A stretch of 33,917 nucleotides of DNA from an uncultured Prevotellaceae bacterium (GCA_902801375.1 CADCIB010000029.1:1-33917); one strand, 5' to 3'. Numbered from the stretch's first letter, positions 24,377 to 33,083 are shown. A program made the numbers and translations. The notes: generated from the sequence alone by a model not told the origin.

Positions 24377-24697
24377 ATGGAAGTAATTTCAATTGAGCGC
24401 AGTACCTATGAGGAACTGCTGACGAGCTTCAATAGCTTCGTCACACAAATGAGAGCAATGGCAGATAGAGGCACAGACAAAAGGTTAGGCGATTGGCTTG
24501 ATAACCAAGACGTGTGCCAGATGCTGAACATCAGTCCAAGAACATTACAAACGCTTCGTGACAACGGAACGTTGGCCTATTCTCAAATCAACCGTAAGGT
24601 ATACTATAAGCCTGAGGATGTGGAGAGTATTCTTCATGTTGTGGCTGGTAGGGATAAAGATGGCAAGGTGTATAACCTCAAAACGAAGTGCCTATGA
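24377..24697 (+). CDS. Excisionase-like helix-turn-helix protein
   Basis: 106 residues from the ATG at 24377, which follows the promoter box. The HTH_17-type domain is at about 40-88: LDNQDVCQMLNISPRTLQTL gives the helix-turn-helix, and the strand pair around KVYYKPEDVESIL gives the wing. The first 30 residues form an amphipathic helix. Pairs of such proteins lie beside tyrosine recombinases in Bacteroides mobilisable and conjugative transposons, where they control excision. The stop overlaps the next start. Confidence 0.85.
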   Translation: MEVISIERSTYEELLTSFNSFVTQMRAMADRGTDKRLGDWLDNQDVCQMLNISPRTLQTLRDNGTLAYSQINRKVYYKPEDVESILHVVAGRDKDGKVYNLKTKCL

Positions 24698-24987
24698 ACG
24701 AACTGATAATGCCGCATAACGTTGGAGTGAAGAACGCAGTGGAGAACATGGAGGAGGTGCTTGCCCTATACAAGAATGTGATAGGCTGCTATCGCCCGTT
24801 GCTTGATGGTGAACGTTACCTGACGGACAGAGAAGTAGCGCAGATTCTGAAAGTCAGCAGACGGACGCTACAAGAATATCGTAATGATGGCATGCTGCCT
24901 TATATATTAGGTGGCAAGGTGCTCTATCGTGAGAGTGATTTGGAGAGGGTTCTGGAAAGTTGCTATCATCCCGCATATAAACGATAG
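24694..24987 (+). CDS. Second excisionase-like helix-turn-helix protein
   Basis: 97 residues. The ATG at 24694 overlaps the preceding TGA (ATGA), a sign of translational coupling, and is preferred to a GTG two codons upstream. The winged HTH is at about 43-86: LTDREVAQILKVSRRTLQEY, then GGKVLYRESDLERVL. It is a diverged relative of the protein before it. With the recombinase convergent downstream, it probably helps excision of the element. Confidence 0.85.
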   Translation: MNELIMPHNVGVKNAVENMEEVLALYKNVIGCYRPLLDGERYLTDREVAQILKVSRRTLQEYRNDGMLPYILGGKVLYRESDLERVLESCYHPAYKR

Positions 24988-25034
24988 GGAGAAAGAAAAA
25001 GCCATTAGTGGCTTGTGTGTTGTGGGAATATAAC

Positions 25035-25079
25035 GCAGAAAGACGGATGACAGACTTCGCTAATCATTCGTCTTTCTGC
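25035..25079. terminator. Bidirectional terminator between HTH and integrase genes
   Basis: GCAGAAAGACG (25035-25045) pairs perfectly with CGTCTTTCTGC (25069-25079), with partial extension inward. It lies between convergent genes. A smaller hairpin AAGCCA/TGGCTT is at 24999-25014. Confidence 0.7.
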
Positions 25080-25104
25080 TTTGAAGGCTTTGGGTCGCTG
25101 TGAT

Positions 25105-26325
25105 CTATGCCATCTTAAGATTCTTGAATGATGCATTGAGTTTATTGCCGAGCATCGTCAGGTCATTGTCAAGTTTCTGGCTCGTGATTTTGGCATAAAT
25201 CTGGGTGGTCACGATATTGGTGTGTCCCAATACACGGCTCACGCTCTCGATGGGCATTCCCTTTGAAAACGCCAAAGTGGCGAACGAGTGCCGGCCACAA
25301 TGGTAAGATATGGCTTTTTCTATGCCGCAGGCTGTCATCACCGTTTTCAACTTCTTGCACATCGACCAGTAGTTCATCTTGCCGAACACCAGTTTGTCTT
25401 CCTGTAGGTGCTTGTAGCGGTCGATAATCTGCAAGGGAACGTCCATCAGTTTCACCTGGAAGGGGATGTTGGTTTTGTGACGCTTGCTGATAATCCACTT
25501 GTCACCGTTGATGTCTACGATGTTGTCCGTGGTCAGGTTCTTCACGTCGATGAACGAGAGGGCGGTGAAGCACACGAATACAAAAATGTCACGCACGAAG
25601 GCGAGATTGTCATCCTCGAACTCATGGGTTACGACGGCTTTCAGTTCATCCTCAGACAAGAACTCCCTTTCCTTGCAGTTCGGGCTGATATGGAACTGGG
25701 CGAACGGGTTACGGGGAATCTTGCCGTTGTAGTGCGCCCTCAGCACGACACCTTTTAGCCACATACACCGCTGCCAGATGGTGCCATTAGCCAGTCCACG
25801 GTCTGTGCTGAGGTAGGCGGCAAAGTCCTTGATGAACTCAGGTGTCAGTTCCAGCATCGACATATCCGTGCGACGGTAGTACGACTGGATGAACTCTGCC
25901 ACATCCTTCCGCGAACGCTCCATAGCCCAAAGAGTGCTCGCCGCTCTGTCCTTGCCCACACGTTTCTTCTGGTTGGCAATGTCCTTGTCGAAAGCACTCA
26001 GCAGCGTTTCGTACTCGCTGCCGAAACCCTGATAGGAGTTGCGCACCATCTCTTCCGTAACAAAAGCCTCGCGGTCTGACAGGTGCTGATAATGTTTGAT
26101 AATCTGTGCCTTGATGTTATCCAGTTCGCGGTTAATCTGCAAAGCCTCCTTGCTACGCCCCTTGGCACAATTGCCCTTCACGTCCCACATATCAAGCGAG
26201 ACCGACTTCTTGCAACTGAACTGGCTCTGGGTTCCGTTAATCGTTACCCTGCCCATCACTGGCACCACACCATTCTTCTCCTTACTCTTGTTCACATAGA
26301 ACAGAATGTTAAAAGTACTTCTCAT
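25105..26325 (-). CDS. IntDOT-like tyrosine recombinase
   Basis: 406 residues from the ATG at 26325, preceded by AGGAG; the 66 codons upstream in the same frame look non-coding. The N-terminal arm-binding part (1 to about 100) has the STFNILFYVNKSKEKNG start of Bacteroidota integrases; a SAM-like core-binding domain follows (about 105-205), then the catalytic domain. Active-site residues seen: K284, H342 and R345 in YHCGRH, H368 in LGHTN and the nucleophile Y377 in TTQIYAKI. The usual first Arg is replaced: FTALSFID has S257 there, as known for IntDOT of CTnDOT. It should integrate and excise the element at GTAnnTTTGC-type sites. Its gene lies 318 bp from the proposed right end. Confidence 0.92.
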   Translation of the reverse strand: MRSTFNILFYVNKSKEKNGVVPVMGRVTINGTQSQFSCKKSVSLDMWDVKGNCAKGRSKEALQINRELDNIKAQIIKHYQHLSDREAFVTEEMVRNSYQGFGSEYETLLSAFDKDIANQKKRVGKDRAASTLWAMERSRKDVAEFIQSYYRRTDMSMLELTPEFIKDFAAYLSTDRGLANGTIWQRCMWLKGVVLRAHYNGKIPRNPFAQFHISPNCKEREFLSEDELKAVVTHEFEDDNLAFVRDIFVFVCFTALSFIDVKNLTTDNIVDINGDKWIISKRHKTNIPFQVKLMDVPLQIIDRYKHLQEDKLVFGKMNYWSMCKKLKTVMTACGIEKAISYHCGRHSFATLAFSKGMPIESVSRVLGHTNIVTTQIYAKITSQKLDNDLTMLGNKLNASFKNLKMA

Positions 26326-26354
26326 GTTTCTTACTCCTTTTTTAATTTTGGCTG

Positions 26355-26362
26355 CAAAACTA
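26355..26362 (-). promoter_or_regulatory. Possible -7 promoter for the recombinase gene
   Basis: TAGTTTTG on the minus strand, 29 bp before the ATG at 26325. The 359-bp gap 26326-26684 otherwise holds only the right att candidate and the purL -7 box; no gene is seen. Confidence 0.45.
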
Positions 26363-26637
26363 CTATTTCTTTTGGCATCCATCGCTATGCAAAATGTAGC
26401 AGTTTGCGGAATAAGAAACTGGCGGTGAAAGGTGCCCCATTCTTCACCATTTTGCGTGATAACTTTACTCGGCTCCAAGGACATAAATTGGGTTACGAAT
26501 AAGAAACCTAACTCATTCATCAATCCTCCCCAATTTGCTTTTAGTCCCTATTTGAACTTCCTCATTCTGCCCCGTCTTGCCTTTATTACAGGCCGAATTG
26601 CGTTAATTCTCCAAAATCCGTTGCTCTTTACAAGCTT

Positions 26638-26651
26638 TTTTCGTAACTTTG
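26638..26651 (+). repeat. Candidate attR (14-bp direct repeat copy 2), also the purL -7 box
   Basis: TTTTCGTAACTTTG followed by C gives the full GTAACTTTGC core of IntDOT-type sites. TAACTTTG at 26644-26651 is also the promoter -7 element nearest to purL, 33 bp before its ATG. No TTTG lies 19-21 bp upstream, as expected if that part was displaced by the insertion. Confidence 0.6.
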
Positions 26652-26684
26652 CACCAGAATAAGAACATTCATTCCATTCAGACC

Positions 26685-29600
26685 ATGATATTATTCTTCA
26701 AGACACCGTCACAGCATGTGATAGCAGCCGAGGTGGACCATTCGTTCAGCCCGGAGGAAATCAGTAAACTTTGTTGGCTTTTCGGCGAGGCAACGCCTGC
26801 CAGTGAAAGCGATTTGCAAGGCCGCTTTGTTGGCCCGCGCCGCGAAATGGTGACACCCTGGAGCACCAATGCCGTGGAAATCACGCAGAACATGGGGCTC
26901 GCGGGTATTTCCCGCATCGAGGCTTTCATCCCGATGAAAGACGGCGATGAGCCCGACCCGATGCTCCAGCGACTCTACAACGGCCTGACGCAGGAGGTGT
27001 TCCGCGTGGACATTCAGCCTCAGCCCATCCAGCATGTCGACGACCTGGAAGCCTACAACGAGCAGGAGGGACTGGCACTCAGCCCGGAGGAAATCGCCTA
27101 CCTGAAGAAGGTGGAGCAGGACATGGGCCGTCGGCTGACCGACTCTGAGGTATTTGGTTTTGCACAGATCAACTCCGAGCACTGCCGCCACAAGATCTTC
27201 GGCGGGCAGTTCATCATCGACGGTGAGGAAAAAGAAGCCAGCCTGTTCCAGATGATCAAGAAGACAACGGCAGAGCATCCCTATAAAATCCTTTCCGCCT
27301 ATAAAGACAATGTAGCCTTTACGGAGGGCCCGAAGGTGGAGCAGTTTGCACCGGAAGACCAGACAAAGCCCGACTGGTTCCGCGTGAAAGAGATAGAGAG
27401 TGTCATCTCGCTGAAAGCCGAAACCCACAACTTCCCCACCACGGTGGAACCTTTCAACGGTGCTGCCACAGGTACAGGTGGAGAGATTCGCGACCGCATG
27501 GGCGGCGGCACTGGCTCGTGGCCTATCGCAGGTACAGCGGTCTACATGACCAGTTACCCGCGTTGCGAAGGAAACGTGAAAGACTGGGAAGACATCCTGC
27601 CCGTCCGCAAATGGCTCTATCAGACGCCGGAGCAGATACTCATCAAAGCCTCGAATGGTGCCAGCGACTTCGGCAACAAGTTCGGCCAGCCCCTGATTTG
27701 TGGCTCTGTCCTCACCTTTGAGCATCAGGAGCCCAAGGAAGCAGCCTATGCCTACGACAAGGTCATCATGCTGGCAGGCGGTGTGGGCTATGGCAAGAAG
27801 CGCGACTGCCTGAAGAAGGAGCCGCAGAAGGGCAACAAGATAGTGGTCGTGGGCGGCGACAACTACCGCATCGGTCTGGGCGGAGGTTCCGTGTCTTCCG
27901 TCGACACAGGCCGCTATGCCGGTGCCGTGGAGCTGAACGCCATACAGCGTGCCAACCCCGAAATGCAGAAACGCGCCTACAACCTAGTGCGTGCATTGGT
28001 GGAAGCCGATGAGAATCCCGTGGTGAGCATCCACGACCATGGTGCTGCCGGCCACCTGAACTGCCTCTCCGAACTGGTAGAGGATTGCGGCGGTGAGATT
28101 GACATGAGCCAGCTCCCCATTGGCGACAAGACGCTCTCAGCCAAGGAAATCATTGCCAACGAGAGTCAGGAGCGCATGGGACTGCTCATCGACGAGCAGC
28201 ACATCGACCGCGTGCGGCAGATTGCCGAACGTGAGCGCGCCCCGCTCTATGTGGTGGGCGAGACTACCGGCGATGCCCATTTCTCGTTCCGTCAGGCCGA
28301 CGGCCAGAAGCCTTTCGACATGGATGTGGCGCAGATGTTTGGCCATTCGCCCAAGACGGTGATGGTTGACAAGACTGTGAAGCACACTTATGCACCTGTG
28401 GAATATACCGTCGACTCCTTGCAGCAATACCTGGAACAAGTGCTACAGTTGGAGGCTGTGGCCTGCAAAGACTGGCTTACTAACAAGGTGGACCGCTCCG
28501 TGACTGGCCGTATTGCCCGCCAACAGTGCCAGGGTGAGCTGCAACTGCCGTTGAGCGACTGTGGCGTGGTAGCCCTCGACTACCGTGGCAAGAAGGGCAT
28601 TGCCACCGCCTTGGGACATGCTCCGCAGGCAGGACTCGTCAGCGCTGAGGCTGGCAGCATCCTCTCCGTGGCCGAAGCCCTGACCAACATCGTCTGGGCA
28701 CCGCTGGCCGATGGTCTCGACAGCGTGAGTCTGTCGGCCAACTGGATGTGGCCCTGCCGCTCGCAGGAGGGCGAGGATGCCCGCTTGTATCGTGCCGTGG
28801 AGACGCTGAGCCGCTTCTGTCAGGGCATCGGCGTGAATGTTCCCACGGGCAAGGACTCCCTTTCCATGACTCAGAAATATCCCAATGGCGAGAAAGTCAT
28901 CGCCCCCGGTACGGTTATCGTCAGTGCCGGAGCCGAGGTATCCGACATCAGGAAAGTCGTTTCACCTGTCTTGGTCAACGACAAGAGCACCAATATCTAC
29001 CACATCGACTTCTCGTTCCAGAAAGCCAAGCTTGGCGGATCGGCCTTTGCCCAAAGCCTTGGCAGACTGGGCAACGACGTGGCCTATGCTGATGCCGACG
29101 AGAAGATGACCTTCTACACAGAGTATTTCCGCGATGCATTCAACGCTGTGCAGGAAATGATCCGCCGCGGCTGGGTCCTTGCCGGACACGACATTTCGGC
29201 CGGCGGACTCATCACCACACTTCTGGAAATGTGCTTCGCCAACCCCACGGGCGGACTGCGCATCAACCTGAGTGGCTTCGAAGGCGACGACGTGGTGCGC
29301 GACCTGTTTGCCGAGAATCCCGGCGTCATCGTCCAGGTGGATCAGAAGGATGCCCGCGAAATGGAGAAATTCCTCGACAGCGAGGGTGTGGGCTTCATGA
29401 AGATTGGCTTCCCCACGCCGGGAGAGCGGACTGTGGTGGTGAGGAAAAACGACTTCGTCCACACGTTCGACATCGATGCACTGCGCGACGTTTGGTATAA
29501 GACTTCCTACCTGCTCGACCGCGACCAGAGCATGAACGGCTGTGCCGACGAGCGTTTCAGGAACTACAAGCATCAGCCCTTGGAGATGGTAGCCCCCAAG

Positions 29601-30491
29601 GGATTCACAGGAAAACTGGCGCAATATGGTCTGAACCCGCAGCGCAAGGCGGTAAGTGCCAAGAATCCCAAGGCCGCCATCATCCGTGAGAAAGGCACGA
29701 ATGGCGATCGTGAGATGGCTTACTCGCTCTATCTGGCTGGCTTCGACGTGAAAGATGTCACCATGACCGACCTCATCACAGGCCGCGAGACCTTGGAGGA
29801 AATCCAGATGATCGTCTTCTGCGGTGGCTTCTCCAACAGCGATGTGCTGGGCTCTGCCAAGGGTTGGGCAGGTGCCTTCCTCTTCAATCCCAAGGCCAAG
29901 GAGGCACTCGACCGCTTCTATGCTCGTCCCGACACGCTGTCTTTGGGCATCTGCAATGGCTGTCAGCTGATGGTTGAATTGGGATTAGTAGACAAGTTGA
30001 CAAGTAAACAAGTAGACCAGTTGATAGCTGGTGGGGCAGGAAGTAACAACTTGTCAACTCGTCAACTCGTCAACTCGTCAACTAAAATTAAGATGCTGCA
30101 CAACGACTCGCGGAAATTTGAGAGTGGCTTCGTCACCCTCAGCATTCCGCAAAACGACAGCGTGATGTTCCGCAGCCTCAGCGGCACGAAACTTGGCATC
30201 TGGGTGGCCCATGGCGAAGGAAAGTTCTCGTTGCCCGAGGAAGAGAATCAGTACAACATCATTGCGAAGTACAACCACGGCGGTTATCCCGCCAACCCCA
30301 ACGGTTCCGACTACGACGTGGCAGGCATCTGCTCGGCCGACGGCCGCCATCTGGCCATGATGCCCCATCTCGAGCGTGCCATCTTCCCTTGGCAGTGTGC
30401 CTGGTATCCTGGCAGCCGCCATGCTGACGAGGTGACACCTTGGATAGAAGCCTTCGTCAATGCCCGCAAGTGGCTCGAAGCAAGAAACTGA
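26685..30491 (+). CDS. purL: Phosphoribosylformylglycinamidine synthase (single-chain)
   Basis: 1268 residues from the ATG at 26685, the length of the large one-chain FGAM synthase. It converts FGAR, glutamine and ATP to FGAM in purine synthesis. Seen are the N-terminal PurS-like part, the synthase core (FAQINSEHCRHKIFGG, KAETHNFPTTVEPFNGAATG, SIHDHGAAGH), and the C-terminal glutaminase with VFCGGFSNSDVLGSAKGWAG, the nucleophile C1090 in GICNGCQLM and MPHLER near the end. Residues about 1103-1133 are encoded by inverted octamer arrays and look inserted between the nucleophile elbow and the conserved KMLHNDSRKFES. Its promoter is disturbed by the mobile element upstream. Confidence 0.97.
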   Translation: MILFFKTPSQHVIAAEVDHSFSPEEISKLCWLFGEATPASESDLQGRFVGPRREMVTPWSTNAVEITQNMGLAGISRIEAFIPMKDGDEPDPMLQRLYNGLTQEVFRVDIQPQPIQHVDDLEAYNEQEGLALSPEEIAYLKKVEQDMGRRLTDSEVFGFAQINSEHCRHKIFGGQFIIDGEEKEASLFQMIKKTTAEHPYKILSAYKDNVAFTEGPKVEQFAPEDQTKPDWFRVKEIESVISLKAETHNFPTTVEPFNGAATGTGGEIRDRMGGGTGSWPIAGTAVYMTSYPRCEGNVKDWEDILPVRKWLYQTPEQILIKASNGASDFGNKFGQPLICGSVLTFEHQEPKEAAYAYDKVIMLAGGVGYGKKRDCLKKEPQKGNKIVVVGGDNYRIGLGGGSVSSVDTGRYAGAVELNAIQRANPEMQKRAYNLVRALVEADENPVVSIHDHGAAGHLNCLSELVEDCGGEIDMSQLPIGDKTLSAKEIIANESQERMGLLIDEQHIDRVRQIAERERAPLYVVGETTGDAHFSFRQADGQKPFDMDVAQMFGHSPKTVMVDKTVKHTYAPVEYTVDSLQQYLEQVLQLEAVACKDWLTNKVDRSVTGRIARQQCQGELQLPLSDCGVVALDYRGKKGIATALGHAPQAGLVSAEAGSILSVAEALTNIVWAPLADGLDSVSLSANWMWPCRSQEGEDARLYRAVETLSRFCQGIGVNVPTGKDSLSMTQKYPNGEKVIAPGTVIVSAGAEVSDIRKVVSPVLVNDKSTNIYHIDFSFQKAKLGGSAFAQSLGRLGNDVAYADADEKMTFYTEYFRDAFNAVQEMIRRGWVLAGHDISAGGLITTLLEMCFANPTGGLRINLSGFEGDDVVRDLFAENPGVIVQVDQKDAREMEKFLDSEGVGFMKIGFPTPGERTVVVRKNDFVHTFDIDALRDVWYKTSYLLDRDQSMNGCADERFRNYKHQPLEMVAPKGFTGKLAQYGLNPQRKAVSAKNPKAAIIREKGTNGDREMAYSLYLAGFDVKDVTMTDLITGRETLEEIQMIVFCGGFSNSDVLGSAKGWAGAFLFNPKAKEALDRFYARPDTLSLGICNGCQLMVELGLVDKLTSKQVDQLIAGGAGSNNLSTRQLVNSSTKIKMLHNDSRKFESGFVTLSIPQNDSVMFRSLSGTKLGIWVAHGEGKFSLPEEENQYNIIAKYNHGGYPANPNGSDYDVAGICSADGRHLAMMPHLERAIFPWQCAWYPGSRHADEVTPWIEAFVNARKWLEARN
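29991..30083 (+). repeat. Inverted octamer arrays inside purL (93 bp, in frame)
   Basis: Left arm, four octamers: GACAAGTT, GACAAGTA, AACAAGTA, GACCAGTT (29991-30022). Right arm: CAACTTGT, then CAACTCGT three times, then CAACT (30047-30083). The arms are complementary. The stretch is 31 codons long and keeps the frame. Confidence 0.85.
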
Positions 30492-30496
30492 GCACT

Positions 30497-31036
30497 ATGA
30501 ACTTTGAACTGTTCAGAACCTTCTTTAAGATTGGCGTAGTCACCTTCGGTGGTGGCTATGCCATGATTCCCATCATCGAGACGGAGGTGGTGGACCGCCA
30601 CCATTGGCTCGACCGCGAAGAGCTGCTCGACCTGATAGCCATCGCGCAGAGCTGTCCCGGTGTTTTCGCCGTGAACATCAGCACCTTCGTGGGCTATAAG
30701 CTCGACAAAAACCGCGGAGCCTTCACGGCCTCCTTGGCCACCGCCCTGCCCTCGTTTCTCATCATCCTGCTCATTGCCATGTTCTTCCACCAGTTTCAGG
30801 ACAATCGCATCGTGGCCGCACTGTTCCGCGGAATCCGTCCTGCCGTGGTGGCACTCATCGCCGTGCCCACCTTCCGGTTGGCTAAGAAGGTGCCAGTGAC
30901 GTGGACGAACTGCTGGATTCCCGTCCTCGGGGCATTGGCTATCTGGGCTTTCGGCGTGTCGCCCATTCTCATCATCCTCCTTGCCGGCATTGGCGGTTAT
31001 GTGTACGGCAGAATCAGTCAGCACGCAAAAACATAA
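30497..31036 (+). CDS. Half-size chromate transporter (ChrA) family protein
   Basis: 179 residues from the ATG at 30497, 5 bp after purL; the longer frame overlaps purL and is unlikely. FKIGVVTFGGGYAMIP (10-25) and the CPGVFAVNISTFVGYK segment are CHR-domain signatures, with about five or six hydrophobic segments. Short CHR proteins usually come as adjacent pairs with opposite membrane orientation; here the expected second gene is missing. Its substrate may be chromate or sulfate, but in gut or oral anaerobes the role is not known. It is co-transcribed with purL. Confidence 0.85.
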   Translation: MNFELFRTFFKIGVVTFGGGYAMIPIIETEVVDRHHWLDREELLDLIAIAQSCPGVFAVNISTFVGYKLDKNRGAFTASLATALPSFLIILLIAMFFHQFQDNRIVAALFRGIRPAVVALIAVPTFRLAKKVPVTWTNCWIPVLGALAIWAFGVSPILIILLAGIGGYVYGRISQHAKT

Positions 31037-31049
31037 AAAGGCAGCCGTC

Positions 31050-32996
31050 ATGAGAAAACCGTGTTCCGCTCCTTTGGCAATGATTGTTGTGCTGGCCATG
31101 ATGCTCTTCGCCTGCACCTCGTCCCAGCACCGCGCCGTCCTCGACTGTGCTGATAGCCTGATGAATGCCCGGCCAGACTCGGCACTGACCCTCCTCAGCG
31201 CCCTGCTGCCCGACACCAACCAGATGCGGAAGGGCGACCTCATGCGCTTCCACCTGCTGCGCACCAACGCTGAGAACAAGTGCGACACCGTGCTCACCGC
31301 CCGCCACGCCGCCCTCATGCGCCGCGTCTGCGACTACTACGACCATAAGGCCTCCCCCTTTTGGGGGGATGAGAGGGGGGCTTCCCGTATGCTCGCCCAC
31401 TACCTCCTTGGCCGCTGCTACGACGACATGGGCGAAGCCCCCGCCGCATTAAGAGAATTCACACACGCCACGGAAATCGCAGATACAGCAGAAAATGGGT
31501 GTGTTTTTTTTCTATTGAGTAACATATTCTATCAGAGAGCACGACTCTTTTTATACCAGATGTTGTTACCAGAAGCTATTGATAGTTATGGTAGAGCAGA
31601 GCAATCTGCCTATCAGGGTGGGGACACATTGTTAGGAATTTCATGTCATGAACATATGGCAAGTGCTTATTTTATGGAGAATCGGCATGATAGTGTATTG
31701 ATTGTCTGTAAGTATGCGATGAAAGAATACAGGAAACATGGTTACATAAGGCAGTCATATAACTCTTATCCCCTCATCGCATCTATCCTAACGAAACAGG
31801 GCAGTACAGAACTCGCTTCCAGTTTCATGAAGGAATATGAGCAAGAATCAGGTCTTTTCGACAAACATGGTGAAATTGAAAAAGGGCGGGAAGATTATTA
31901 TTCCGTGAAAGGCGATTATCTTACAGCAATCGGCCAGTACGATTCTGCTAGGCATTATTACATGAAACTCTTGCAAACAGGATGTAATCTCAACAGCACA
32001 GAAGCGGCATCCAAGGGACTGTTCAAACTCTATGAGAAAATGAACATTCCAGATTCAATAGCCAAGTATGCCCGTTTTTATTGCGAGGCAAACGATTCTT
32101 CCTACCATCAAACTTATACGGAAGAACTGGTAAAGGCAAATTCCATGTACAATTACAACAGGTTGGAACGATTGGCTGCCAAGAAAACACTTCAGTCTTT
32201 AAGGCTAAAGAATACCATTTACATTTTGATGGCAATATTATCCATTGTACTCGTATGTCTTGCCCTTGTATCGTTGTGGGTGACGAGAAAGAGACGGGAG
32301 AATGAACGCCAATATGTCAAATTGAATATCGAATACAACTCACTTTTGATGGAATATAGGATTTCTGAAAAACAAAAGAACGAGATTGCCAGACAAATGA
32401 GCGGGCAACAGGCATTGTTGGCAGAGACCATAGCCAACTATGAAAAACAAATGTCCTACTATGTATCACGACAAGAGACTAACAATGACCGATATCTTGA
32501 GATGCTAAACAAGTACAGGGACAGCCAGCGGCAGATGTCGTTTCTTCAATCGCAATTCGAAAAAGAAATTGAGGTCAAAACCATTCAAAACACGGAATTA
32601 AGGATGAGATTGTCGCAGTTTATCGCCGAAGACAGCAGCGACTCGCCATCATGGAGTGCAGAACAGGCATTGATGTCATACGAAATTGTGAGGGAATTCC
32701 ACCAAATGGCCCTTCATCTGACTATTCCTATTGAACGGAAATGGAAAGAACTGGAGGAACTTGTGAGCATGCATCTGACTGATTTCTATCAGCGAATAAC
32801 AGACCCTCAGTTTGGACTAAACGAAACGGAAAAACGAATGGCTATCCTCATCAGGCTTCAGTTCATCGTTTCCGAATGCTATGTCCTGTTGAATAAGACG
32901 AAGCAGAATGCCAGCAACATCAGGTCATCAATCAACAAGAAATTATTCGGAAAGTCGGGAACTAAGGGACTTGACAACGAAATTGGCATGATTTGA
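31050..32996 (+). CDS. TPR-containing membrane lipoprotein with coiled coil and C-terminal helical (HTH-like) domain
   Basis: 648 residues from the ATG at 31050. A signal peptide ends in the lipobox MLFAC (C22). TPR-like helices (AHYLLGRCYDDMGEAPAALREF and later ones) fill about 100-380. One membrane segment (about 388-412, YILMAILSIVLVCLALVSLW) is followed by a basic RKRRENE stop, a coiled coil (to about 545) and a C-terminal domain with NASNIRSSINKKLFGKSG, like the C-terminus of Bacteroidota TPR regulators with a LuxR-like HTH. It probably senses an envelope signal and acts inside. A C/G-rich palindrome (31347-31386) encodes an inserted-looking ASPFWGDERGA. From about 31480 the base composition becomes AT-rich. 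Confidence 0.8.
   Translation: MRKPCSAPLAMIVVLAMMLFACTSSQHRAVLDCADSLMNARPDSALTLLSALLPDTNQMRKGDLMRFHLLRTNAENKCDTVLTARHAALMRRVCDYYDHKASPFWGDERGASRMLAHYLLGRCYDDMGEAPAALREFTHATEIADTAENGCVFFLLSNIFYQRARLFLYQMLLPEAIDSYGRAEQSAYQGGDTLLGISCHEHMASAYFMENRHDSVLIVCKYAMKEYRKHGYIRQSYNSYPLIASILTKQGSTELASSFMKEYEQESGLFDKHGEIEKGREDYYSVKGDYLTAIGQYDSARHYYMKLLQTGCNLNSTEAASKGLFKLYEKMNIPDSIAKYARFYCEANDSSYHQTYTEELVKANSMYNYNRLERLAAKKTLQSLRLKNTIYILMAILSIVLVCLALVSLWVTRKRRENERQYVKLNIEYNSLLMEYRISEKQKNEIARQMSGQQALLAETIANYEKQMSYYVSRQETNNDRYLEMLNKYRDSQRQMSFLQSQFEKEIEVKTIQNTELRMRLSQFIAEDSSDSPSWSAEQALMSYEIVREFHQMALHLTIPIERKWKELEELVSMHLTDFYQRITDPQFGLNETEKRMAILIRLQFIVSECYVLLNKTKQNASNIRSSINKKLFGKSGTKGLDNEIGMI
31347..31386. repeat. 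C/G-rich palindromic repeat inside the TPR lipoprotein gene
   Basis: CCCCC TTTT GGGGG forms a perfect inner stem (31354-31367), flanked by AAGGCCTC on the left and GAGAGGGGGGCTT on the right, which can pair in alternative ways. It is read through in frame. Confidence 0.65.
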
Positions 32997-33014
32997 CGTT
33001 GCAAGACAAGTTGT

Positions 33015-33027
33015 GTACAAATTGTAC
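33015..33027. promoter_or_regulatory. Palindromic operator candidate 1
   Basis: GTACAAATTGTAC is a perfect 13-bp palindrome just after the TPR lipoprotein stop, in the same intergenic region as the second copy. Confidence 0.5.
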
Positions 33028-33083
33028 TATCCTTAAAACTTTCTGATAAACAGGCACTTCCATCTTTCGCATGCTGAGAGTAT

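Larger units (their letters stand above)
18668..26651. mobile_element. Inferred 8-kb integrative element with IntDOT-like recombinase
   Basis: An AT-rich block between the tsf terminator and purL is bounded by 14-bp direct repeats holding an IntDOT-type core. It carries a tyrosine recombinase next to its right end, two small HTH excisionase-like proteins, and cargo: ABC-type ATPase plus small nuclease-like protein, exonuclease-BRCT fusion and three exported proteins. No relaxase, mobilisation or conjugation gene is present, so it would be non-conjugative or a remnant. The ends are inferred; an alternative left core is GTAACTTTGC at 18589-18598. Confidence 0.6.

Noticed and set aside
26326-26523. 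N-terminal extension of the recombinase
   Set aside because: Lacks family similarity and precedes the good AGGAG site and the -7 box at 26355-26362.
18668-26651. tRNA gene as integration site
   Set aside because: No tRNA-like cloverleaf is seen at either end; the repeats coincide with promoter boxes instead.
26709-27725. Minus-strand open frame of 338 codons
   Set aside because: Antisense to the conserved 5' part of purL; no ribosome site or family features.
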